Shown: piece after piece, positions 7,960 through 15,938 of the stretch
Position numbering within the stretch: position 1 is the stretch's first letter
Layout of the letters: every line of letters starts with the position of its first letter
Assembly: GCF_050897975.1 (NCBI RefSeq)
Contig: NZ_JBPAXY010000002.1
Coordinates: 496,001 to 560,000 of the forward strand
Source of the DNA: Pseudooceanicola sp050897975
Lineage (GTDB): Bacteria; Pseudomonadota; Alphaproteobacteria; Rhodobacterales; Rhodobacteraceae
Length of the DNA: 64,000 nucleotides
Reading direction: 5' to 3'
Program-made: the position numbers and the translations under genes
The notes under the pieces: generated by a model
Told to the model about the DNA's origin: nothing
Database searches by the model: none
The model's input: the letters and a program-made list of their open reading frames with translations, nothing else

Positions 7960-9185
7960 GAGCGGTAGTCCGCGTTGATCGAGATGTAGCCATGGGTCAG
8001 GTCGCAGGTCCAGACGGTGGCGGTGCCGCCGCCCAGGCCCAGATCCACCGAAATGGCGATCTCCTGTTCCTTCATGATCGCCGCGCCCTGTTCCTCGCGG
8101 TAGTCGGGCGAGACCCAGCCGTTCTCGGCCACCAGGACGTCGCCAAAGCGGATGGTCAGCAGGTCGCGGTCGGCGGCGGCGCCGGATTTGCCGATCGCCA
8201 TGACGACGCGGCCCCAGTTGGGATCCTCGCCCGCGATGGCGGTCTTGATCAGCGGCGAATTGGCAATCGACATGGCGTGGATCTTGGCGTCCTCGTCCGA
8301 GGCGGCGCCGGAGACGTGGATCTCGACGAACTTGGTCGCCCCTTCGCCGTCTTTCACCACCTGGTGCGACAGGTCCAGCATCACCCCGCGCAGCGCCTCG
8401 ATGAAGCCGGTGCTTTCGGGCCCGACCTGGGCGCCCGAGGTGCCGGTGGCCGCCAGCAGCAGGGTGTCAGAGGTCGAGGTGTCGCTGTCCACGGTGATGC
8501 AGTTGAAGGTGACATCGGTCAGCGCCGAGAGCATGTCCTGAAGGACCGAGCGTTCGACCTGCGCATCGGTAAAGATATAGACCAGCATCGTCGCCATGTC
8601 GGGGGCGATCATGCCGGACCCCTTGGCGATGCCCGCGATCTTGACCGGCGTGCCGTCCACCATCACCTCGGCCGAGGCCCCCTTGGGGAAGGTGTCGGTG
8701 GTCATGATCGCACCGGCGGCCTCTTCGATCTTGGTCTCAGACAGGTTGCCCGCCAGCTCGTCCAGCTTGGCGGTGATGCGGGCATGGGGCAGGGGCTCTC
8801 CGATCACCCCGGTCGAGGACGAAAAGACGCGCGTCTCGTCGATGCCCAGGGCGGCGGCGGCGGCAGAGGTGACCGCGCGGGTCGCCTCGATGCCGTTCTT
8901 GCCGGTGAAGGCGTTCGAGTTGCCCGAGTTCACCACGATGGCCGCCGGGCCGCTGCCGTCCAGGCCGATCTTGGCCTGGCAGTCCAGCACCGGCGCCGAG
9001 CGGGTCTTGGATTTGGTAAAGACGCCGGCCACCGTGGTGCCGGCGTCGAGGGCGGCAAGCATCACATCCGTGCGCCCCTGGTATTTCACCCCCGCCGCAG
9101 CGGTCGCGAAACGCACGCCCTTGATGACGGGCAGCGCGGGAAAGGCGGCGGGCGCCAGGGGAGAGGTCGGATACTTGCCAGCCAT
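7956..9185 (-). CDS. argJ: Bifunctional ornithine acetyltransferase / N-acetylglutamate synthase ArgJ
   Basis: 409 aa. ArgJ recycles the acetyl group in arginine synthesis, making N-acetylglutamate and ornithine in the cytoplasm. The precursor cleaves itself at a conserved Thr in AKGSGMIAPDMATML, here Thr199 of MATML (197-201). VVNSGNSNAFTG and the ITVDSDTSTSDT motif of the beta chain are also present. It sits between a periplasmic PPIase gene (6 bp upstream) and mutT (4-bp overlap), probably as one operon. Confidence 0.96.
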   Translation of the reverse strand: MAGKYPTSPLAPAAFPALPVIKGVRFATAAAGVKYQGRTDVMLAALDAGTTVAGVFTKSKTRSAPVLDCQAKIGLDGSGPAAIVVNSGNSNAFTGKNGIEATRAVTSAAAAALGIDETRVFSSSTGVIGEPLPHARITAKLDELAGNLSETKIEEAAGAIMTTDTFPKGASAEVMVDGTPVKIAGIAKGSGMIAPDMATMLVYIFTDAQVERSVLQDMLSALTDVTFNCITVDSDTSTSDTLLLAATGTSGAQVGPESTGFIEALRGVMLDLSHQVVKDGEGATKFVEIHVSGAASDEDAKIHAMSIANSPLIKTAIAGEDPNWGRVVMAIGKSGAAADRDLLTIRFGDVLVAENGWVSPDYREEQGAAIMKEQEIAISVDLGLGGGTATVWTCDLTHGYISINADYRS

Positions 9186-9191
9186 GCGCTG

Positions 9192-10100
9192 TTACTCCTG
9201 CATTTCCATGTAAAGCGGCATCAGAACCTCGTTGCTCAGGTCCAGCTCGCTGAGATCGGCCATGGATGCATCGGAGTTTGCGGAGAGTTCGTCAAGATAG
9301 GCCATGCTCTCGCTTTCCTGAAGCTGGCCGATCAGCTGCTGGCGCACCGCCTCCAGCTCGGGTTTGCGCTGGCGGGTTTCCTCCAGCTTGATCACATGCC
9401 AGCCGAACTGGGTCTGCACCGGGGCCGAGATCTCGCCCGGTTCCATCGCCGAAACCGCCTGGCTGAACTCGGCGACCATCTTGTCGGGGGTGAACCAGCC
9501 CAGATCGCCGCCATTGGGGCCCGAGGGGCCGGTGGACTTGTCGCGCGCCAGGGTCGCGAACTCGGCGCCGCCCTCCAACTCTTCGACCAGCGCCTGGGCC
9601 TCTTCCTCGGTTTCGACCAGAATATGGGCAGCGTGATATTCCACCGGGCCCGAGCTGTCATCGGGGTAGGCCTCGTCATAGGCCTGCTGGATACGTTCGT
9701 CGGTGATGGTGGCCGAGAGGTATTGCAGCATGGCGTCGGTGGCCACGACCTTGCGTTCGGTGTTGTCCAGCAGATAGCGGGTGGCCGCCGGGGTCTCGCC
9801 CTCGAAGGTCTGGCGCAGCTCTTCCTGCTGCACGACCTGCTTCAGCAGGGGCTCGGCCAGCTGGGCCAGGGGCATTTGGTTATAGGGCTGCGGGGCCTCC
9901 ATCTGGGCGGCGACCAGATGGCCCAGGGTGATCTCGGTCTCGCCCACGCGGGCCAGGACGGTATCAAGGCTCAGAGGGCCCTCGACGGTCAGGGTGTAGT
10001 TCGACGGCACGGTGCCTTCCGTTGCGGCAGTCTCCTGCGCCAGAAGCGGTGCGGGAACCGACAGGGTCAGCAGGGCGGCAAGGGTGAGACGGTGCAACAT
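9192..10100 (-). CDS. Periplasmic peptidyl-prolyl isomerase, parvulin family
   Basis: 302 aa. The ATG at 10100, preceded by GGAAGGAAAATCC, gives a clean signal peptide MLHRLTLAALLTLSVPAPLLAQ; the frame is open 14 codons further but with poor sequence. The parvulin domain (about residues 145-240) shows AAHILVETEEEA, GPNGGDLGWF and QTQFGWHVIKLEE, all family hallmarks. Likely role: folding of exported or outer-membrane proteins, in keeping with the divergent secA gene. It resembles PrsA/PpiD/SurA-like alphaproteobacterial PPIases; I cannot decide between named members. Confidence 0.9.
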   Translation of the reverse strand: MLHRLTLAALLTLSVPAPLLAQETAATEGTVPSNYTLTVEGPLSLDTVLARVGETEITLGHLVAAQMEAPQPYNQMPLAQLAEPLLKQVVQQEELRQTFEGETPAATRYLLDNTERKVVATDAMLQYLSATITDERIQQAYDEAYPDDSSGPVEYHAAHILVETEEEAQALVEELEGGAEFATLARDKSTGPSGPNGGDLGWFTPDKMVAEFSQAVSAMEPGEISAPVQTQFGWHVIKLEETRQRKPELEAVRQQLIGQLQESESMAYLDELSANSDASMADLSELDLSNEVLMPLYMEMQE

Positions 10101-10135
10101 GGATTTTCCTTCCGTTTGCCACGGGGGCCGTGGCG

Positions 10136-10164
10136 TTGACACTCTTCCGCCCGCCCACTACATC
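10136..10164 (+). promoter_or_regulatory. Sigma-70-type promoter of secA
   Basis: A consensus -35 TTGACA (10136-10141), a 17-bp spacer and TACATC (10159-10164) as -10. Predicted start near 10171 leaves a secA leader of about 105 nt. Confidence 0.65.
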
Positions 10165-10274
10165 GCCTTATGGCAAAGGGGCTTGGCGGCCTGTTCCGGC
10201 CCTGTTTACGGGTCGTAAGGCGCCCACACAACAGGCCCCCTCACACGATGGCGTAAAGAAGCGGAAGATAGATC

Positions 10275-13016
10275 ATGCTGGGTTTCGGAACACTCGCCAA
10301 GAAGGTCTTCGGCACGCCGAACGACCGCAAGGTCAAGGCGACGCGCCCGCTGGTCGCGAAGATCAACGCGCTGGAAGACGAGTTCAAGGCGCTCACCGAC
10401 GAGGGCCTGCGCGCCAAGACGGAAGAGTTCAAGACACGGCTGGCAGGCGGCGAGACCCTGGACGATCTGCTGCCCGAAGCCTTTGCTAACTGCCGCGAAG
10501 GGGCCCGCCGCGCCATTGGCCTGCGGGCCTTTGACGTTCAGTTGATGGGCGGCATCTTCCTGCACCAGGGCAATATCGCCGAGATGAAGACCGGCGAGGG
10601 CAAGACCCTGGTCGCCACCTTCCCCGCCTATCTGAACGCCCTGTCGGGGCTGGGTGTGCATGTGGTCACGGTGAACGACTACCTGGCCAAGCGCGATGCC
10701 GACTGGATGTCCAAGGTCTACGGCTTCCTCGGATTGACGACCGGCGTCGTCTATCCCGGCCAGCCGGATGCGGAGAAACGCGCCGCCTATCAGTGCGACA
10801 TCACCTATGCCACCAACAACGAACTGGGCTTCGATTATCTGCGCGACAACATGAAGTCCGAGCTGAAGGACCTCTATCAGCGCGAGCACAACTTCGCGAT
10901 CGTCGACGAGGTGGACAGCATCCTGATCGACGAGGCGCGCACGCCGCTGATCATCTCGGGCCCCGCCCAGGACCGCAGCGATCTTTATACCGCCATCGAC
11001 GCCCTGATCCCCTCGCTGTCGGAAGAGGATTACACCACCGACGAGAAACAGCGCGGCGTGACCTTCACCGAAGAGGGCAACGAAAAGCTGGAGACCCTGC
11101 TGCACGAGGCCGGTCTGCTGGAAGAGGGGGCAACGCTGTATGATCCCGAGTCCACCACCATTGTGCACCACGTGAACCAGGCCCTGCGTGCCCACAAGCT
11201 GTTCATCAAGGACCAGCATTACATCGTGCGCAACGGCGACGTGGTTCTGATCGACGAGTTCACCGGCCGCATGATGCCGGGCCGCCGCCTGTCCGAGGGT
11301 CTGCACCAGGCCATCGAGGCCAAGGAAAAGGTCGAGATCCAGCCCGAGAACGTCACCTTGGCACAGGTCACCTTCCAGAACTACTTCCGCCTGTACAACC
11401 GGCTGTCGGGCATGACCGGCACCGCCACCACCGAGGCCGAGGAATTCCAGGAAATCTATGGCCTGGGCGTGGTCGAAGTGCCGACCAACAAGCCGATTGC
11501 GCGGATCGACAACGACGACCGCATCTATCGCACCCAGCAGGAAAAATATCAGGCGATCATCGAAGAGATCCGCGCCGCCCATGAAAAGGGCCAGCCGATC
11601 CTTGTCGGCACGACTTCGATCGAGAAATCCGAACTGCTGAGCCAGCTGCTGACCCAGGCCGGGCTGGAGCACAACGTGCTGAACGCCCGCCACCACGAGC
11701 AAGAGGCGCAGATCGTTGCCGAGGCGGGCAAGCTGGGGGCGATCACCATCGCCACCAACATGGCGGGGCGCGGCACCGACATCAAACTGGGCGGCAACGT
11801 CGAGATCAAGGTGATGGAGGCCCTGGCCGCCAACCCCGAGGCCGACCCCGACGCCGTGCGCGAAAAGATCGAGGCGGAACACGCCGCCGCCGAGGCAGAG
11901 GTGAAGACCGCCGGCGGTCTCTACGTTCTGGCCACGGAACGCCACGAAAGCCGCCGCATCGACAACCAGCTGCGCGGCCGCTCGGGCCGTCAGGGCGACC
12001 CGGGCAAATCCAGCTTCTTCCTCAGCCTCGAAGACGACCTGATGCGCATCTTCGGGTCCGAACGTCTGGACAAGGTGCTGTCGGGGCTGGGCATGAAGGA
12101 AGGCGAGGCGATCATTCACCCCTGGGTGAACAAGTCGCTGGAACGCGCCCAGGCCAAGGTCGAGGGCCGCAACTTCGACATGCGGAAAAACGTGCTGAAG
12201 TTCGATGACGTGATGAACGACCAGCGGAAGCTGATCTTCGGTCAGCGCCGCGAGATCATGGAGGCGCAGGACCTGTCCGAGATCGTGCAGGACATGCGCT
12301 ATGAGGTGATCGCGGATCTGGTCGAACAGTACATGCCGCCCAAGACCTACGCCGATCAGTGGGACACAGAGGGCCTGCGCGCCGCCTGTATCGAGAAGCT
12401 GGGCATCGACGTGCCGGTCGATCAATGGGCCGCCGAAGAGGGCGTGGACGACGAGCATGTGATCGAGCGTCTGGAAAAGGCCTCGGACGAGGCCATGGCC
12501 GCCAAGGCCGCCGCCTTCGGCCCCGAGCATATGCGGGTGATCGAAAAGCAGATCCTGCTGCAAACCATCGACGGCAAATGGCGCGAGCACCTGCTGACGA
12601 TGGAGCATCTGCGCTCTGTCATCGGCTTCCGCGGCTATGCGCAGCGCGATCCGCTGAACGAATACAAGAACGAGGCCTTCCAGCTGTTCGAGACCCTGCT
12701 GGACAGCCTGCGCGAAGAGGTCACCGCGACCCTGTCCCGTGTCCGCCCGATGACCGAGGAAGAGCGTCAGGCGCAGATCGCCGCCCTGCAACAGCAGATG
12801 GCGGCGCAGCAGGCGCAGGTCGACGCCGCCGTGCAACAGGCCGAGGCCCGCGCCTCGGGCGAAGACGCCCCCGAGGGGGTCTTCCCCGACGGGCCGGGCT
12901 ATGTGCCGGGCTTCGATCCCGAGAACCCCGAGACCTGGGGTACCCCGGGCCGCAACTCGGCCTGCCCCTGCGGGTCGGGCAAGAAGTTCAAACATTGCCA
13001 CGGCGCGCTGGTCTGA
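10275..13016 (+). CDS. secA: Preprotein translocase ATPase SecA
   Basis: 913 aa motor that pushes unfolded preproteins through SecYEG. Walker A is GEGKT (107-111), and VDEVDSILIDEARTPLIIS contains the DEAD-type Walker B region. MTGTATTEAEEF and NMAGRGTDI mark nucleotide-binding domain 2. The C-terminal zinc-binding SEC-C motif CPCGSGKKFKHCHG (897-910) is intact and would bind SecB or the ribosome. A glutamine/alanine-rich linker (about 830-860) precedes it. GGAAG lies 8 bp before the ATG. It stands alone, divergent from a periplasmic PPIase gene. Confidence 0.98.
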   Translation: MLGFGTLAKKVFGTPNDRKVKATRPLVAKINALEDEFKALTDEGLRAKTEEFKTRLAGGETLDDLLPEAFANCREGARRAIGLRAFDVQLMGGIFLHQGNIAEMKTGEGKTLVATFPAYLNALSGLGVHVVTVNDYLAKRDADWMSKVYGFLGLTTGVVYPGQPDAEKRAAYQCDITYATNNELGFDYLRDNMKSELKDLYQREHNFAIVDEVDSILIDEARTPLIISGPAQDRSDLYTAIDALIPSLSEEDYTTDEKQRGVTFTEEGNEKLETLLHEAGLLEEGATLYDPESTTIVHHVNQALRAHKLFIKDQHYIVRNGDVVLIDEFTGRMMPGRRLSEGLHQAIEAKEKVEIQPENVTLAQVTFQNYFRLYNRLSGMTGTATTEAEEFQEIYGLGVVEVPTNKPIARIDNDDRIYRTQQEKYQAIIEEIRAAHEKGQPILVGTTSIEKSELLSQLLTQAGLEHNVLNARHHEQEAQIVAEAGKLGAITIATNMAGRGTDIKLGGNVEIKVMEALAANPEADPDAVREKIEAEHAAAEAEVKTAGGLYVLATERHESRRIDNQLRGRSGRQGDPGKSSFFLSLEDDLMRIFGSERLDKVLSGLGMKEGEAIIHPWVNKSLERAQAKVEGRNFDMRKNVLKFDDVMNDQRKLIFGQRREIMEAQDLSEIVQDMRYEVIADLVEQYMPPKTYADQWDTEGLRAACIEKLGIDVPVDQWAAEEGVDDEHVIERLEKASDEAMAAKAAAFGPEHMRVIEKQILLQTIDGKWREHLLTMEHLRSVIGFRGYAQRDPLNEYKNEAFQLFETLLDSLREEVTATLSRVRPMTEEERQAQIAALQQQMAAQQAQVDAAVQQAEARASGEDAPEGVFPDGPGYVPGFDPENPETWGTPGRNSACPCGSGKKFKHCHGALV

Positions 13017-13040
13017 CCGACAGGCGTGACTGACGGAAAG

Positions 13041-13070
13041 AGGGGGCGGTGCCGATGGCGCCGCCCCTTT
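13041..13070 (+). terminator. Terminator-like hairpin after secA
   Basis: GGGGCGG(T)GCC (13043-13053) pairs with GGC(G)CCGCCCC (about 13058-13067) and runs into CCTTTC. Strong stem, weak T tract. Confidence 0.55.
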
Positions 13071-13175
13071 CGCATTCCGCCTTGGGCCGGGGGATCTGGC
13101 CCGAATTCTCCCCCTTGGTGCCACATGGGCGCCCGAATCGGACGCGAGGGTGCCACCATCGCAGGAGGACTAGTC

Positions 13176-14222
13176 ATGCCGATCGCCAAGGCCATGCTGA
13201 TCAAGACCGCCGCCATTGCCGGGGCCGGGCTGCTTGTGGCCGGGGGCAGCGGCTATATGATGGAACGCCATTCGCGCAACGTGGCTGCCGCCCAGGCCCA
13301 GGCCGCCGCCGCCCAGGCGGCCGCCCAGGCCGCGCCGCTGGCCGACCCCGTCCTGGCCGAGGCGCCCGAAGAGGATGGTCTGGCGCTGCAAGACATCGAA
13401 CTGACCTCCTCGCCCGTGCTGCACCCCGAGGCCGAGCTGGCCGCCACCGGCCCCGCCGCGCCGCTGGCCCCGACCCCGGTGCAGGCCGAGGGCACCGCCG
13501 ATCCCATCCAGACCGAGAGCGCCGAGGCCTCCGAGGGGGCCGCCTGTGCCGTCACCCTGACCGCCGAGCCCGCCGCCGCCGCCATGGTCACCCTGACCCT
13601 GGACGCGCCCTGCTACGCCGACGACCGCGTCGCCTTTCATCACGAGGGCATGGTCTTTACCGAGCTGACCGACGCCAGCGGCGCCCTGACCCTGTCGGTG
13701 CCCGCCCTGGCCGAGTTCGCCATCTTCGTGGCCGTCTTCCAGGACGGCGAGGGCGCCAGCGCCGATACCGAGGTCTCTTCCCTGGCCTTTTACGACCGCT
13801 CGGTCGTGCAATGGCAGGGCGACACGGGGCTGGAGCTGCACGCGCTGGAATACGGTGCCAGCTATGCCGAGCCGGGCCATGTCTGGGCCGAGGCCCCGCA
13901 AGAGGCCGCCGTGGCCGCGCGCGGCGAGGGCGGGTTCCTGACCCTGCTGGGCAACCCGGATCTGCCCCAGGCCCGCATGGCGCAGGTCTATTCCTTCCCG
14001 CTGGGCATTGCCCGCAAGGCGGGCACCATCGACCTGTCGGTCGAGGCCCAGGTGACCGAGGCCAATTGCGGCAAGGACATTGCCGCCCAGGTGATCCATG
14101 TCAGCGAAGGCGCCTTCGGCAGCTTCCATGACCTGAATGTCACGATGCCCGCCTGCGACGCGGCGGGCGACTATCTGCTGTTGAAGAATCTTCTCGATGA
14201 TCTGAAGATCGCCGCCAAGTAA
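13176..14222 (+). CDS. Membrane-anchored periplasmic protein of unknown function
   Basis: 348 aa. A hydrophobic N-terminal segment (about residues 7-27, LIKTAAIAGAGLLVAGGSGYM) would anchor it or serve as an uncleaved signal. An Ala/Gln-rich coil (about 36-50), a low-complexity Pro/Glu/Ala linker (about 55-115), and then a beta-rich domain (about 118-250, ACAVTLTAEPAAAAMVTLTL, CYADDRVAFHHEGMVF) with several cysteines follow. GCAGGAGGAC precedes the ATG. I do not recognise a family. It lies 25 bp before the PstS-OmpA fusion gene on the same strand, so the two are probably co-transcribed and may form one envelope complex. Confidence 0.75.
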   Translation: MPIAKAMLIKTAAIAGAGLLVAGGSGYMMERHSRNVAAAQAQAAAAQAAAQAAPLADPVLAEAPEEDGLALQDIELTSSPVLHPEAELAATGPAAPLAPTPVQAEGTADPIQTESAEASEGAACAVTLTAEPAAAAMVTLTLDAPCYADDRVAFHHEGMVFTELTDASGALTLSVPALAEFAIFVAVFQDGEGASADTEVSSLAFYDRSVVQWQGDTGLELHALEYGASYAEPGHVWAEAPQEAAVAARGEGGFLTLLGNPDLPQARMAQVYSFPLGIARKAGTIDLSVEAQVTEANCGKDIAAQVIHVSEGAFGSFHDLNVTMPACDAAGDYLLLKNLLDDLKIAAK

Positions 14223-14247
14223 CCTGCGGGAACCCGAGGCCAGGCAC

Positions 14248-15807
14248 ATGCGATCCCTGCGTGCGGCGATTTTCGCCGCACTTTTCCTTTTGCCCCTTGC
14301 GACATGGGTCCGCGCGCAGGATGTGACGCTGACCTCGCGCGACGGCAATGTCGAATTGTCCGGCGACCTGCTGGGCTTTGACGGCGAATTCTACCGGCTG
14401 CAAACCGAATTTGGCGTGCTGACGCTGGATGGCTCTGGCGTGCTGTGCGACGGGCCGGGCTGCCCCGACCTGACCGATTACGTGGCCCGTATCACCATTT
14501 CCGGCGCCGAAACCGTGGGCGAGGTGCTGATGCCCGCCCTGGTCGAGGGCTTCGGCCTGCGCGCGGGCTATGCGGTGCGGCGCGAGGAACTGGGGCCGGG
14601 GCAGGTTCTGTATACCCTGACCGAGCGCGCGGGCGGGCGCGTCGCGGGCGAGTTCACCATCCACAGCCACACCACCGACCGCGGCTTTGCCGAGCTGATC
14701 GAGGCGGGCGCCGATCTGGTCATGGCCCTGCGCGAGGTCCGCGAGACCGAGCTGGAGGCCGCCCGCGCCGCCGGTCTGGGCGACCTGACCCAGAAGGGCC
14801 GCGCCCGGGTGCTGGCGCTGGATGCGCTGGTGCCCATCGTGGCGCCGGGCAACCCGGTGCAGCGGCTGACCATGCCGCAGCTGGCGGATGTCTTTGCCGG
14901 GCGGATCACCAACTGGCAGGACCTGGGCGGGGCCGATGCCCCCATCGTGCCGCACCTGCGGGATCTGACCTCGGGCCTGGGGCAGGTGGTGCAGGACCGC
15001 CTGCTGCGCCCCGGTGGCGCCGGTCTGGCCGCGGGTGCGGTGCAGCACGACAGCGACGAGGATTTGCTGAAGGCGGTGCTGGCGGATCCCTTCGCCATCG
15101 GCCTGTCTTCGGCCTCCGAGGTGGGGGCGGCGGCGGGGCTGGCCCTGTCGGGCGCCTGCGGTTTCACCCTTCAGGCCACGCGGCGCAATGCCAAGACCGA
15201 GGATTACCCGATGACCGCGCCGGTCTTCCTCTATCAGCCCGCCGTGCGGCTGCCGAAACTGGCGCGCGATTTCCTGGCCTATACCCGCGACCCCCAGGCG
15301 CAATATGTGATCCGCCGCGCCGGCTTCGTCGACCAGCTGCCAGAAGAGGTGGCCATTGACGACCAGGGCGACCGCTTCGCCAATGCCATTGCCCAGGCGG
15401 GCGACGAGGTGCCCCTGGCCGAATTGCAGCGCATGGTGACCACCCTGACCGGGATGAAACGGCTGACCACCTCTTTCCGCTTCCGCGCCGGATCCACCCG
15501 GCTGGATGCGCAGTCGCTGTCCAACGTGCGGATGATGGCGCGCGCCCTGGAAAGCGGCCAGTTCGACGGGCGCGAGGTGCTGCTGATCGGCTTTTCCGAT
15601 GGCGACGGCAGCGCCGAGGCGAACCTGCGGATCTCGGCCGAACGGGCCGAGACGGTGCGCCGCGCCGTGCTGGCCGCCGCCGAAACCGCCGATCTGTCGC
15701 GGGTCACCCTGGGCACCGATACCTTCGGCGAGGCCATGCCCATGGCCTGCGACGACAGCGACTGGGGCCGCCAGGTGAACCGCCGGGTCGAGGTCTGGCT
15801 GCGCTAG
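14248..15807 (+). CDS. PstS-like substrate-binding domain fused to a C-terminal OmpA peptidoglycan-binding domain
   Basis: 519 aa. It starts with a signal peptide (MRSLRAAIFAALFLLPLATWVRAQ), then a short beta domain with a CDGPGC disulfide candidate (about 68-75). A phosphate-binding-protein (PBP-like) domain follows (about 85-375): VPIVAPGNPVQRLTMPQLADVFAGRITNW is split across the typical PstS motif containing FAGRITNW. The C-terminus (about 405-519) is OmpA-like: FRAGSTRLD, IGFSDGDG and NLRISAERAETVRR, ending in NRRVEVWLR. It would sit in the periplasm bound to peptidoglycan. The ligand is unknown; no pst permease genes are near. Confidence 0.82.
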   Translation: MRSLRAAIFAALFLLPLATWVRAQDVTLTSRDGNVELSGDLLGFDGEFYRLQTEFGVLTLDGSGVLCDGPGCPDLTDYVARITISGAETVGEVLMPALVEGFGLRAGYAVRREELGPGQVLYTLTERAGGRVAGEFTIHSHTTDRGFAELIEAGADLVMALREVRETELEAARAAGLGDLTQKGRARVLALDALVPIVAPGNPVQRLTMPQLADVFAGRITNWQDLGGADAPIVPHLRDLTSGLGQVVQDRLLRPGGAGLAAGAVQHDSDEDLLKAVLADPFAIGLSSASEVGAAAGLALSGACGFTLQATRRNAKTEDYPMTAPVFLYQPAVRLPKLARDFLAYTRDPQAQYVIRRAGFVDQLPEEVAIDDQGDRFANAIAQAGDEVPLAELQRMVTTLTGMKRLTTSFRFRAGSTRLDAQSLSNVRMMARALESGQFDGREVLLIGFSDGDGSAEANLRISAERAETVRRAVLAAAETADLSRVTLGTDTFGEAMPMACDDSDWGRQVNRRVEVWLR

Positions 15808-15851
15808 GCGCCCGGCTGATCCGTCCGCTGCCGCGCGCCCACCTCACCAAC

Positions 15852-15870
15852 CTTTCCGTATCGTGGAAAG
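15852..15870. promoter_or_regulatory. Inverted repeat upstream of malate synthase (possible operator)
   Basis: CTTTCC (15852-15857) and GGAAAG (15865-15870) flank GTATCGT, 69 bp before the glcB start. No protein is assigned. Confidence 0.3.
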
Positions 15871-15938
15871 CCGCGCGAATTTCATCGCCAGCGGCGGCGC
15901 ATTCGCTATCTTCGGCGCAGATATTTCAGGAGATCGTT

